Positions 25,596-34,191 of a stretch of 64,000 nt of DNA are shown here, piece after piece. The notes under the pieces are model-generated. The model was not told the origin of the DNA. It was given only the letters and a program-made list of their open reading frames with translations, and searched no databases. The translations under genes and the position numbers were made by a program. This DNA is from DAOPZJ01 sp964587625 (GTDB lineage: Bacteria > Bacillota > Clostridia > Oscillospirales > JAKOTC01). Within the stretch, counting starts at the first letter, position 1. Every line of letters begins with the position of its first letter. The DNA lies in the NCBI GenBank assembly GCA_964587625.1, contig CAZPLU010000002.1:55414-119413 (forward strand). The letters run 5' to 3'.

Positions 25596-26219
25596 ATGAA
25601 CGTCAAATCCTATCTAACCGAAATCGCCGTACAAAACGGCCTTGCCGCAGAATCCATGCAATTCCCCGACTGCGAGATCGACCCCGCGAAAATCAAGGTC
25701 ATGATGATCAACGAAGTGGTGCCGAAAAACCCGGACGACTGGTTTTACAGCGAAGCCCGCGACCCTGAAAACAGGAGAAACGCGCTCGGCTTGTTCGAGG
25801 GCGCGGGCGTACCCGTCAAAAGCATGCGCGACATCCTCGATTTGGGCATCTATATCACCGCCGCTTTAAAAACCCCGAAAGTAGGTTCTGCAGCCGATCC
25901 CGAAGCCATCCGGGCGCAGCTCCCGCTGCTGGAAGCGGAACTCGCGCTGTTCCCGAACCTCAGGGTCATCATGCTCATGGGCGACGTGGCGATAAAAATG
26001 GTCAACATGATTGCGAAGGCGCAAACGAAAAAGAACGCCTGCCAATCGGGCGCGGCGGGCAGACGCCGGCATTGGGCTAACGAAAAATTTTATTGGAACG
26101 GCATCCGCGTTTTTCCGTCCTATATCATGACCGGCAAGAACCTTCTGATCGAGCCGTTCAAACGCGACACGATTACGGAGGACATCCGCAAAATGATGGA
26201 GGTGATCAAGAATGTCTGA
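25596..26219 (+). CDS. Uracil-DNA glycosylase family-like protein
   Basis: 207 residues. KVMMINEVVPKNPDDWFYSE near residue 34 and FPSYIMTGKNLLIEPFKRDT near residue 175 resemble motifs A and B of a divergent UDG-superfamily branch; the usual GEAPG and HPS signatures are not present as such. If active it would excise damaged bases. RBS AGGAGGCGCAAAAAG. It lies a few genes from two Fpg/Nei-like genes, hinting at a DNA-damage theme. Confidence 0.55.
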   Translation: MNVKSYLTEIAVQNGLAAESMQFPDCEIDPAKIKVMMINEVVPKNPDDWFYSEARDPENRRNALGLFEGAGVPVKSMRDILDLGIYITAALKTPKVGSAADPEAIRAQLPLLEAELALFPNLRVIMLMGDVAIKMVNMIAKAQTKKNACQSGAAGRRRHWANEKFYWNGIRVFPSYIMTGKNLLIEPFKRDTITEDIRKMMEVIKNV

Positions 26220-27495
26220 ACAAAATAAGCTTACCGCCGAAAAAGACGTGAAGAACGCCGGCCTGAGCGAAGACCTACAAAAAGCGCACCTCGGATTTTT
26301 GCGTTTTTTAAGAGATACCGAGTTCTCGGTCGAAGCGGAAGACGACGGGAACGGATGGAAAATCATCGATTTGAACGCGTGCGTCGGTCATATAAATTTT
26401 GCCAACGCGGGCATTTGGATTGACGCCTGCGATTTTGGCGGCGTCGGTTGGGCGGACGAGGCCTTGAAAGAAACCACATGGGCTCACGTGAGGGTGTGCG
26501 AGCATTTCAGTTCGAACGGAACGAAGTGCGGCTGCGGCAGGCAACCGGGTTTTGACGGAAACCTTTTCGGAAAGGAATATAAAAACCTCTGTTTTGCCCG
26601 TTTGGAGTTTATAAATCCCGACATTGAAACATTGGAAAGTATTAAAAAATTGATGTTATCGTATCGGCAAAACAAAAAAAATATTGATATGACCCCATAT
26701 GAACTGATGGTCAAGACCAACCACTATTTGATCAAGGGCGGCGAGCTGACCGGCGGGCAAAAAGAAAACATCGTCCGGCGGCTGCTGGCCGCGAAAAGCA
26801 CGACCGAACAAGCCGCTCGTTTTTATACCGGGGTGCGTTTCCCGGGAAATACCGACACGGGCGGACGCAAAATGTACCCGGAATTTTTCATCCCGCCTTA
26901 CAACGGCGGCGAAAAATACAGGACCGTTCTCGGACAAACGCCCAAGACCCATATCTTGTCGGCGAATCTTTATGAGCTTGAGATTTTACGGCTTTTACAC
27001 TTGTTCACGCCCGACGATCCGGAGATCAAAAATATGACCGGAAAAACGCTTGCGCGGCTCAAAACCACCTGCTTCGGTTCTCAGGACGACGGCGTCGGCG
27101 AGTGCTTCGACGCCAACCTGGTCGTGCTCCGTTTTCTGGCTGCCGCCGCGCCGCGCGAGACGGACTGGATCAACGGCCGGATCGAAAATTATAACCGCCA
27201 TGCGAACGATAAAAAGCGCCCGTGGTTCAGCCGGTGGTATTTTTGGCTCTACCTGTCGGAGCTGCCGTTTGAACTGGCTAAGCCGGAGGTCGATAAATAC
27301 AAGCGCGAGATGGCACATTGGCTCGATTACAAGAGCTGCGTGATGAACAGCGAATCCGACCGGATCATCCACCCGACGCTGCTGTGCATCCTGCGCAACA
27401 ATCTGGCAAGGTACCCCGAATACGCGCACATCAAAGACCGACAGCCGTTTGTGAGCGAACGTGACGGGCGATTGCATTTTGATACGGAGAAGTGA
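26212..27495 (+). CDS. Two-part unrecognised protein, possible gene fusion
   Basis: 427 residues. Residues 1-~160 form one module (HINFANAGIWIDACDFGGVG, HFSSNGTKCGCG, LESIKKLMLSYRQ). After a linker, a second all-helical part starts at an internal ATG (MTPYELMVKTNHYLIKGG) and has repeats such as LYELEILRLLHLF and WFSRWYFWLYLSELP, reminiscent of alpha-alpha toroid proteins like the one at 28559. The start overlaps the previous gene by 8 bases with GGAGGTGATCAAG. Possibly a fusion of two genes; function unknown. Confidence 0.5.
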   Translation: MSEQNKLTAEKDVKNAGLSEDLQKAHLGFLRFLRDTEFSVEAEDDGNGWKIIDLNACVGHINFANAGIWIDACDFGGVGWADEALKETTWAHVRVCEHFSSNGTKCGCGRQPGFDGNLFGKEYKNLCFARLEFINPDIETLESIKKLMLSYRQNKKNIDMTPYELMVKTNHYLIKGGELTGGQKENIVRRLLAAKSTTEQAARFYTGVRFPGNTDTGGRKMYPEFFIPPYNGGEKYRTVLGQTPKTHILSANLYELEILRLLHLFTPDDPEIKNMTGKTLARLKTTCFGSQDDGVGECFDANLVVLRFLAAAAPRETDWINGRIENYNRHANDKKRPWFSRWYFWLYLSELPFELAKPEVDKYKREMAHWLDYKSCVMNSESDRIIHPTLLCILRNNLARYPEYAHIKDRQPFVSERDGRLHFDTEK

Positions 27496-27498
27496 TGA

Positions 27499-27816
27499 AT
27501 GAAAACCGATTTTAGAAAAATCAATCCCTGCGGCGGGTGCTGTGATGATTGCGGTTTTAGGAAAAGCGGCGAGTGCAGGGGCTGCCGTGATTCAAAAGGC
27601 AAATGCGTAAAATTATGGTCAAACGGCTGCCGGATTTATGAGTGCTGCGAAAAGCATAACGTCTATTTTTGCGGTGATTGCGACGAATTCCCCTGCGAAT
27701 GGATTGTCAATAAAATCGGCGAATGGGACAAGCAGGGAATCGAAAAATTAAAAATGCTCCGGGAAGATAAAAAACGTTCAGCCGGTTTAAATACGATAAA
27801 GAGGGCGTTTAAATGA
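27499..27816 (+). CDS. Cysteine-rich DUF3795 protein (second)
   Basis: 105 residues with CGGCCDDCGF, CRGCRDSKGKC and YFCGDCDEFPCEW, the DUF3795 pattern; cysteines probably bind a metal or Fe-S cluster. It is 3 bp after the preceding stop and overlaps the next start (ATGA-type), so it is part of one transcript. Confidence 0.75.
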   Translation: MKTDFRKINPCGGCCDDCGFRKSGECRGCRDSKGKCVKLWSNGCRIYECCEKHNVYFCGDCDEFPCEWIVNKIGEWDKQGIEKLKMLREDKKRSAGLNTIKRAFK

Positions 27817-28538
27817 ACAAAACCATTTTGATCACGGGCAGCGCTTCGGGCATCGGTAAAGCCACGGCCAAATTATTCGCAAAGAATCAATACAACGTCT
27901 TTCTGATCGACATTGACGAACAAAATAACCAAAACGTCGCCGACGAGATCAACAACGGCGGAAACGCTGTTGCTTTTTCCGCGGATGTGCGGATTGAGGA
28001 CGAGGTCTCGAATGCGGTGAAACGATGCATTGAAGTGTTCGGCGCGCTCGACTGCGCATTCAACAACGCCGGGATCGCCGTCAGCAAAAACACGGTCGAC
28101 TGCACGGAAGACATTTGGGACCGCGTGATCGACACGAATTTAAAAGGGTACTGGCTGTGCATGAGGCATGAATTAAAGCAGATGCATACGCAGGGGCACG
28201 GAAACATTGTGAACACCGCGTCCATTAGCGGCCTGATCGCCCGCGCGGGGGACATGCCGTACAACGTCAGCAAATTCGGGATCGTGGGCCTGACGAAGAC
28301 GGCGGCCCTTGAAAACGCCGGTAAGAACATCCGGGTGAACTGCATATGCCCCGGCGCGGTGCAGACGCCCTGGGTGAAAAAAGTGACCAAAGGGCTGAAC
28401 GAATTGCAGCCGATGGGGAGGATCGCCCAGCCGGAGGAAATCGCCGAAGCCGTGTTGTGGCTCTGCTCCGACCGCTCTGCTTTTATGACCGGCCACGCCC
28501 TCGTACTGGACGGCGGCCGGATCGCGGGCGAGTGGTGA
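27813..28538 (+). CDS. SDR-family NAD(P)-dependent oxidoreductase
   Basis: 241 residues, classical short-chain dehydrogenase length. Cofactor motif TGSASGIGKA, NNAG at ~86, catalytic Ser in NTASISG and the YNVSK (Y-x3-K) pair near residue 150, then CPGAVQTP. Asp in LIDIDEQN after strand 2 favours NAD(H). Substrate unknown. Start overlaps the DUF3795 stop. Confidence 0.85.
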   Translation: MNKTILITGSASGIGKATAKLFAKNQYNVFLIDIDEQNNQNVADEINNGGNAVAFSADVRIEDEVSNAVKRCIEVFGALDCAFNNAGIAVSKNTVDCTEDIWDRVIDTNLKGYWLCMRHELKQMHTQGHGNIVNTASISGLIARAGDMPYNVSKFGIVGLTKTAALENAGKNIRVNCICPGAVQTPWVKKVTKGLNELQPMGRIAQPEEIAEAVLWLCSDRSAFMTGHALVLDGGRIAGEW

Positions 28539-28558
28539 AAGTGAAAACGGAGGGTAAA

Positions 28559-29545
28559 ATGAACGAAAAAGTAATCGACTGGCTGCTTGAAGAAAAAGAA
28601 CCGTCCATCCGTTACCGGACATTGACCGAATTGCTGGAATATCCGAGTGACTGCGAAGAAGTAATGTCGGCCAAGGAAAAAGCGTTCGATTGCGAAAACG
28701 TCCGGCGCATTTTTTCAAGGACGGACGAAAAGGGGATTTTCCCCCATAAGGCGGAGTATTACGGAAATTGGACGACGTTTTGCTATCTGACCGCGCTTGC
28801 CGAATTGGGGATCACGAAAGAAGATAAACGTGTTTGGCCGATCGTCGACTGGATTTTAACCCCCGGAGAGGATAAACTCGAACGCTTTGTGCAAAAAGAA
28901 TTCGCCCCCGCTTATCTGCTTGAAGAGGACAATTTGGGCGGCTGCCGTCAAATCCGCTTTTTAAGCACGCTCGTCCGGCTCGGTTATTTAGATGACCCGC
29001 GCGTGAAACGGATGATTGACGTGTTCGCGGAAAAGGGCAGATTCGACGGCGGGTATTTGTGCAAATGGAAGAAAAGCAGGCACAAGGGACAGGAACCGAA
29101 GAGTTGTTATATCGCTGCCGTACCCGCTTTGTATTTATATTCCGTCTTGCCCGCTTGTTATAGACAGGGAAAAAATTACGACGCTCTGATCGATTATTTT
29201 ATAAGCAGAGAGATTATTTACAGCAAAACAGAACCCGGGAAAATCATATGCGACACGCGGCTCGGCTTTTTCAGCACCGGTTATACGCAGATCCTCACCG
29301 TCGCAAACGCAATGGGCAAATTGGGACTGGGTGATACCCCGCAGATGAGAAGCGTGTGGGAGATCATCCAAAATAAAACGGTTGACGGGAAATACATTCT
29401 CGAAACCGAAGAAACCAAAAGGACTATTTTGATGGACAGGGTCGGAAAACCAAACAAATGGATCACTTTTCAAGTCCTCCTCGCCCAAAAAGAAGCGGGG
29501 CGCTTGTCAAACGGAAATCCGCAAAAAAGAGTCATGAACGAGTGA
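28559..29545 (+). CDS. Alpha-alpha toroid/prenyltransferase-like repeat protein
   Basis: 328 residues, nearly all helical. Repeating helical pairs (GNWTTFCYLTALAELGI, RQIRFLSTLVRLGYLDDPRV, QILTVANAMGKLGLGD) look like the toroid of prenyltransferase/squalene-cyclase-like proteins. N-terminus WLLEEKEPSIRYRTLTELL is common to a family often given no function. No DxDD-type cyclase motif was seen. RBS ACGGAGGGTAAA. Confidence 0.55.
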   Translation: MNEKVIDWLLEEKEPSIRYRTLTELLEYPSDCEEVMSAKEKAFDCENVRRIFSRTDEKGIFPHKAEYYGNWTTFCYLTALAELGITKEDKRVWPIVDWILTPGEDKLERFVQKEFAPAYLLEEDNLGGCRQIRFLSTLVRLGYLDDPRVKRMIDVFAEKGRFDGGYLCKWKKSRHKGQEPKSCYIAAVPALYLYSVLPACYRQGKNYDALIDYFISREIIYSKTEPGKIICDTRLGFFSTGYTQILTVANAMGKLGLGDTPQMRSVWEIIQNKTVDGKYILETEETKRTILMDRVGKPNKWITFQVLLAQKEAGRLSNGNPQKRVMNE

Positions 29546-29573
29546 TACAACTATTTGAAAGGATGAAGCCATC

Positions 29574-30398
29574 ATGATCGAACTGCCCGAGGCCCATGTG
29601 CTTGCAAACCAGCTCAACCAGGCGTTTTTGGGAAAAACCATTGTCAGCGCCGCGGCCAACACCTCACCGCACGGTTTCGCGTGGTATTCCGGCGACCCCG
29701 CGCTGTACAACCAAAAGCTCGCCGGAAGAAAAATCACGGGCACCGCTGCTTATGGCGGGCGTCCCGAAATGCGCGCCGACGGGATGATCGTCTCGTTTTT
29801 CGACGGCGTGCGGGCGCGCCGCCTGTCCGCGCCGGAAGAACACCCCGACAAACACCAGCTTTTGCTCGAGTTTGACGACGGCTCCGCCCTCTGCTGCACC
29901 GTACAGATGTACGGCGGCATGACGGCTTTTCCCGACGAACCCAACGACGATTTTTACTACAACGTCGGCAGGAAAAAACCGTCCCCTTTTTCGGAGGCGT
30001 TCGACAGGTCTTATTTTGACGGGCTGTTCGAGGGGGTTAAAAAGTCGCTCAGCGTCAAAGGGCTGCTTGCGACCGAGCAGCGTATCCCCGGCCTCGGCAA
30101 CGGCGTCCTACACGATATTTTATTCAACGCCCGCATCCACCCCAAGCGCAAGGCGGAAACGCTGTCCGACAGCGAGCGGGATTCGCTGCACCGCGCCGTG
30201 GTATCCACGCTGCGTGAAATGCGGGACGGCGGCGGGCGCGACACCGAACGCGATTTGTTCGGCAATCCGGGCGGCTACGGCACCATCCTTTCAAGCAAGA
30301 CCGTCGCCTACCCCTGCCGCGTCTGCGGAAACGGGCTGAAGCGCGAGGCCTATATGGGCGGCAATATTTATTACTGTCCGACATGTCAAAAGGTATAA
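29574..30398 (+). CDS. Fpg/Nei-family protein lacking the N-terminal proline (copy 1)
   Basis: 274 residues with the whole Fpg/Nei architecture: N-terminal MIELPEA segment, H2TH region (IPGLGNGVLHDILFNARIHP) and C-terminal four-cysteine zinc finger (CRVCG and CPTCQ). However, residue 2 is Ile; Fpg/Nei use Pro2 as the Schiff-base nucleophile. In the finger the usual GGRGT reads GGNIY, so the finger Arg is also missing. DNA binding seems kept, glycosylase/lyase chemistry doubtful. The leader CAACTATTTGAAAGGATGAA is repeated before copy 2. Confidence 0.8.
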   Translation: MIELPEAHVLANQLNQAFLGKTIVSAAANTSPHGFAWYSGDPALYNQKLAGRKITGTAAYGGRPEMRADGMIVSFFDGVRARRLSAPEEHPDKHQLLLEFDDGSALCCTVQMYGGMTAFPDEPNDDFYYNVGRKKPSPFSEAFDRSYFDGLFEGVKKSLSVKGLLATEQRIPGLGNGVLHDILFNARIHPKRKAETLSDSERDSLHRAVVSTLREMRDGGGRDTERDLFGNPGGYGTILSSKTVAYPCRVCGNGLKREAYMGGNIYYCPTCQKV

Positions 30399-30458
30399 GG
30401 ATGTGTATAAATTCCCATTGCATGTTTTTCAACAACTATTTGAAAGGATGAAGTCATT

Positions 30459-31298
30459 ATGATCGAACTGCCCGAGGCCTATGTGCTCGCCGAGCAAATC
30501 AACCGCACGCTCGCCGGAAAGACGATTCAAAACGCGACGGCCAACGCCTCGCCGCACAAATTCGCCTGGTACAGCGGCGACCCGGCCGTGTACCAGCAAA
30601 AACTGGCCGGTAAGACGGTTACATCGGCAAATCCCGGAACCGGTTACACCTGCGGCGGCAACACCGAGATCGTCTGCGGCGACATGCTGCTTGTGATCTC
30701 GACGCCGATCAAGTACCACGCGCCCGGCGAAAAGCTGCCGGCCAAGCACCAGCTCTGGCTGGAATTCGAGGACTTCTCGTCGATGACCTGCACCGTGCAG
30801 ATGTGGGGCGCGATGTTTTGCTATCCGCTCGGCGAAAACGGCTTGCCGAAGGGATATAAAGTCAACAAAACCCCGACGCCGCTCGAGAACGGATTCGATC
30901 GGACATACTTTGAAGCGCTGCTCTCCGGCGCGCCGAAAAATTTGTCCGCCAAGGCCTTTTTGGCCACCGAGCAGCGTATCCCGGGCTTCGGCAACGGCGT
31001 TTTACAAGACATTTTATTCAACGCGAAAATCCACCCCAAGACCAAACTTGAAAAGCTGATCGACGCGGAAGTCGAAAATTTATATCAATCGGTCAAAAAG
31101 ACGCTGTTCGCCATGACCGCGCAGGGCGGGCGCGACACCGAAAAGGACCTGTTCGGCTGCCCGGGCGGCTACAAGACCATTTTGTCGGCGAATACCCTCA
31201 ATGACCCCTGCCCCGTCTGCGGCGGCAAAATCGTGCGCGAGGCGTATTTGGGCGGCAATATCTATTACTGCCCGACCTGCCAGCCGTGGAAAAAATAA
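30459..31298 (+). CDS. Fpg/Nei-family protein lacking the N-terminal proline (copy 2)
   Basis: 279 residues, a tandem paralogue of the gene 60 bp upstream. Same MIELPEA start (Ile at position 2), H2TH region IPGFGNGVLQDILFNAKIHP, zinc finger CPVCG/CPTCQ with GGNIY in place of GGRGT. The middle is clearly diverged (TYCGGN-like insertion after TGYT, VQMWGAMFCYP), so the duplication is not recent, yet the residue changes are shared and hence probably selected. Confidence 0.8.
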   Translation: MIELPEAYVLAEQINRTLAGKTIQNATANASPHKFAWYSGDPAVYQQKLAGKTVTSANPGTGYTCGGNTEIVCGDMLLVISTPIKYHAPGEKLPAKHQLWLEFEDFSSMTCTVQMWGAMFCYPLGENGLPKGYKVNKTPTPLENGFDRTYFEALLSGAPKNLSAKAFLATEQRIPGFGNGVLQDILFNAKIHPKTKLEKLIDAEVENLYQSVKKTLFAMTAQGGRDTEKDLFGCPGGYKTILSANTLNDPCPVCGGKIVREAYLGGNIYYCPTCQPWKK

Positions 31299-31320
31299 CA
31301 GCGAAAGGAATTGTTTTAAT

Positions 31321-31836
31321 ATGATCGAACAATTGATTTCGGAGGAGCGTTTTGACTTTATCGCCCCGGAAAACAAACAATTCATCGTCGCGTTCACAAA
31401 CGCGCTCGCGGACATTGGATACACCTTCAGAGGCGAAATCGAAAGGGGCTATTGCTGGGGCAGGTATATGCTGGTTTTTACAAAAGCCAACGTCAAATCT
31501 AAAAAGGTGGCCGCGCGCATCTATATCCGCGAAAAAGGGCTCGCGCTTCGGCTGTTTTTCAACGATGTCACCAAGCACGCGCCATATATTTCGCAGGCGC
31601 CCGACTTTATCAAAGAGGTTTTCATCGGATCGTACGCCACCTGCAAGCACTGCAAGGGAGAGCGGTGCAAATTCCAAAAGACCTATGACATCGGGGGCGT
31701 CCGTTATGAAAAATGCAACGGGCTGACTTTTGAATTCCAACGTCCCGGAATGAGCCGCCTGGACGATTATCTGGGGCTGTTTAAAGAATTTTACCCGGTT
31801 TCCCGTCGCTGCGTGATGAAGATCACAAGGCCCTGA
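31321..31836 (+). CDS. Unrecognised protein
   Basis: 171 residues. N-terminal half YTFRGEIERGYCWGRYMLVF and IYIREKGLALRLFFNDV form a beta-rich core; a CKHCKGERC group near residue 115 may bind a metal and FEFQRPGMSRLDDYLGLFKEF closes the protein. The start (MIEQLISEERFDF) is preceded by GCGAAAGGAATTG. Last gene of the island, converging on the fucosyltransferase gene. Confidence 0.6.
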   Translation: MIEQLISEERFDFIAPENKQFIVAFTNALADIGYTFRGEIERGYCWGRYMLVFTKANVKSKKVAARIYIREKGLALRLFFNDVTKHAPYISQAPDFIKEVFIGSYATCKHCKGERCKFQKTYDIGGVRYEKCNGLTFEFQRPGMSRLDDYLGLFKEFYPVSRRCVMKITRP

Positions 31837-31849
31837 CCGTGCGAACCGA

Positions 31850-32866
31850 TTATTGAAACAAATATTTTATCCCCCGCGCCATACGCCTTGCGGCGGACGC
31901 GCATTTCCGAATCGGCCCCGCGATTTTAGCCGCCCGGAGCATTTGGCGTTCCTTTAACAGTGAAAACCCGTACAGCGGGCGGCGGAAAGCGGTCTCAAGC
32001 GGCTGTTCGATGATATGTTTGAAAAACGCCTCCAATTCCGAAAAAATACGCCCCGGAAGCTCGGGGTCGAGCAGCGCGGGCTGCGACAGCATTTCCAAAT
32101 AGGCCTCGTCGTTGTTGTCGAGGTATTTGATCTTTTCAATCGCAGCGTCAAAATCCCCCCGCCCGCCGACATAGACGAACGCCTTCGGATTGAAAATTTT
32201 TACCGCTTCCGGGCTGCCCCAATAGATCGGGACCGTGTGCGCGGCGAAGCCCTCGAGGATTTTTTCCGTGATATAACCGTCTACGCGGCAGTTTTCGAAG
32301 ACCATCGAAAATTTGCGCGCCGAGGCGAACGCGAGCTTGTCCTTCACGCCGTCTTTTTGCCCGATATTGTTGCGAAAGCGCCCGCCGGAATCGATTTTTT
32401 TATATGCGCAGAGCCGGTCGAAAAACGCCTCGCGAATGGGGTCCGCCATCCGGTTGTTACTGACCACAAAGGAACAAAACCCGGTTTTTTTAACAAAATC
32501 CTCTTTGGCCGTCAGGTGTTTGTTTATGGCGAGCGCGACGTTCTTTTCGCAGTCACCGTGGTCGAAGCAGTACGGGTGCGGCAAATGGCGGTCGCCGTAA
32601 AGAAGCGGATAACAGGTGACGGCGTAATCGTACAGATCAAAATCCGGCCAGAGGTTTTCAAACGAGATAAAAATCCTGACCGCGTTCCTGTATTTTAACG
32701 CGCCGGAATTTAACAGGCCAAAGGACGACCCGAACACATAATCGGGGTCGCCGCCGAGCTCGACTTGATAATTCTTTTCAAGCAACCGGTAAAACAGCGT
32801 CTTTTGAATTCTTTCAAACGGCATCGCAAAATCGACGAACGCCGCTTTGATTTCGGGTTTTTCCAC
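31850..32866 (-). CDS. Glycosyltransferase family 10 (alpha-1,3-fucosyltransferase-like)
   Basis: 338 residues from GTG 32866 with GGGAGG five bases upstream. The GT10 donor-binding signature is complete: FSMVFENCRVDGYITEKILE, followed by HTVPIYWGSP. GT10 enzymes add GDP-fucose-derived fucose (or related deoxyhexoses) to surface glycans or lipopolysaccharide-like acceptors. No GDP-fucose genes are adjacent. An upstream ATG at 32935 lies within a terminator hairpin and is not used. A basic C-terminal helix (RRMARGIKYLF) may contact the membrane. Confidence 0.85.
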   Translation of the reverse strand: MEKPEIKAAFVDFAMPFERIQKTLFYRLLEKNYQVELGGDPDYVFGSSFGLLNSGALKYRNAVRIFISFENLWPDFDLYDYAVTCYPLLYGDRHLPHPYCFDHGDCEKNVALAINKHLTAKEDFVKKTGFCSFVVSNNRMADPIREAFFDRLCAYKKIDSGGRFRNNIGQKDGVKDKLAFASARKFSMVFENCRVDGYITEKILEGFAAHTVPIYWGSPEAVKIFNPKAFVYVGGRGDFDAAIEKIKYLDNNDEAYLEMLSQPALLDPELPGRIFSELEAFFKHIIEQPLETAFRRPLYGFSLLKERQMLRAAKIAGPIRKCASAARRMARGIKYLFQ

Positions 32867-32904
32867 CGCCGCCTCCCATCGTTTTTGTGAAAATCGTTTT
32901 AAAC

Positions 32905-32942
32905 AAAAAAGGTCGTCCCGTTCATTTTGGGACAACCTTTTT
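32905..32942 (-). terminator. Intrinsic terminator of the UroD-like gene
   Basis: Arms GTCCC-containing 32905-32919 and 32929-32942 pair over about 14 bp with one mismatch; on the reverse strand a T-run (TTTTTTGTTT) follows. It separates the UroD-like gene from the GT10 gene. Confidence 0.7.
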
Positions 32943-33010
32943 ATTTTATGCAGTTTTACAGTAAACCATTTACCGTTTACCGTTTATTCAATGTTTGATT
33001 TTAGGCGATT

Positions 33011-34021
33011 TCACGGATTTGATCCGCGAAAGCGTTTTTGCGCCTCTTCGATCATCGCGCGGGCGTTTTCATAGGGCACGTCGGCTTGGATGCTCTGCGC
33101 GGGCGCAAGGATATACCCCCCGCCCTTTCCCAATATCCCGACCACCTGAGAAATTTCGTCCCTGACTTCGTCCGGCGTGCCGTAAGGCAGCGTCCGCTGG
33201 GTGCTGACGCCGCCCCAGAACGTCAGCATTTCGCCGTGCTCCCGCTTGATTTTGGCCAGATCCATGCACTCGGGCTGCACGGGGTTCAGCACGTCGACGC
33301 CCATTGTGACCAGGTCGCCCATGATGGCCTCGACGTTGCCGCACGAATGCACCCAGACGTCCTTTCCGCCCCCGTGGATCAAGTCGTATTCGCGCCGCTC
33401 GCCCGGGGCGATCATTTCGTGCCAGACGTCGGGCGACATCAGCAGCGATTTTTGGGAGCCCCAGTCGCTGCCGAGCAGTATTCCGTCGATCTCGGGGATG
33501 TTGACGATATTTTCAAGCATGACGATGTTTTTGCGGATGATCATATCCAGCAGCGATTTGGCGTATTCCGGCTCTCCGGCCATATCGGCGAGGAAATTTT
33601 CAATCCCGCGCGCGAAATACGCCTTTTCAAAATGGCTGCCCCAGACCGTGACCAGCATATAGCAGCCCGTCGCCGCTTTGACGGCCTTGATCTTGTCGGC
33701 GAATCCCGTATAGCTGCCGTACCCCATGGTCTTGGGCAAAAAATCCGGCGCGTCATAGTCCGAATAGGACTTGGGCAGGTCGTGCCAGTTCCACCACGGG
33801 CAGCCGAACGCGAACACGCTGTTGCCGATGCCGAGGCGGACGGCCTCGTCCAAATCGAGCCGCCCGGCCTCGTATTCGCTTTTCACCCATCCGGTGACAA
33901 AATCGGCAATCAGCCGCTCCCCGTATGCCTCGTATGCGTCCCTCGCGAAGGTGATGGCATACGGCAGCGACGCGCAGGGTTTATGCGCGATGGCGGTCTT
34001 GACGATGTCGTGTTTTTCCAT
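33011..34021 (-). CDS. Uroporphyrinogen decarboxylase/MtaA-like methyltransferase family protein
   Basis: 336 residues with the UroD fold signature of corrinoid-protein methyltransferases: VWVHSCGNVEAIM (zinc ligands HxC near 225), then GVDVLNPVQPE and LTFWGGVSTQRTLPYGTPDEV. Such proteins move methyl groups between corrinoid proteins and coenzymes or take part in demethylation; true UroD is unlikely because the zinc motif is present. ATG 34021 with GGAGG 11 bases upstream. No corrinoid protein is adjacent. Confidence 0.7.
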   Translation of the reverse strand: MEKHDIVKTAIAHKPCASLPYAITFARDAYEAYGERLIADFVTGWVKSEYEAGRLDLDEAVRLGIGNSVFAFGCPWWNWHDLPKSYSDYDAPDFLPKTMGYGSYTGFADKIKAVKAATGCYMLVTVWGSHFEKAYFARGIENFLADMAGEPEYAKSLLDMIIRKNIVMLENIVNIPEIDGILLGSDWGSQKSLLMSPDVWHEMIAPGERREYDLIHGGGKDVWVHSCGNVEAIMGDLVTMGVDVLNPVQPECMDLAKIKREHGEMLTFWGGVSTQRTLPYGTPDEVRDEISQVVGILGKGGGYILAPAQSIQADVPYENARAMIEEAQKRFRGSNP

Positions 34022-34112
34022 TCCGAAAAATGCCTCCGATGCGACGAATTCTGATTTTATTTTATAACATTTCCGCCGAATCCGCAACCCCGAAAACATC
34101 AGCCCTCGGAAC

Positions 34113-34141
34113 TTGACAAATCCGTTCCGACATAGTATCAT
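34113..34141 (+). promoter_or_regulatory. Promoter of the GH28-like gene
   Basis: TTGACA (34113-34118), 17 bp, TATCAT (34136-34141). GGAAC/GTTCC form a small inverted repeat around the -35, a possible operator. Confidence 0.7.
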
Positions 34142-34191
34142 CAAGCCGCGGACTTAAAAACGCAAAAAAACGCATGGCGAAGGATGTTTTT

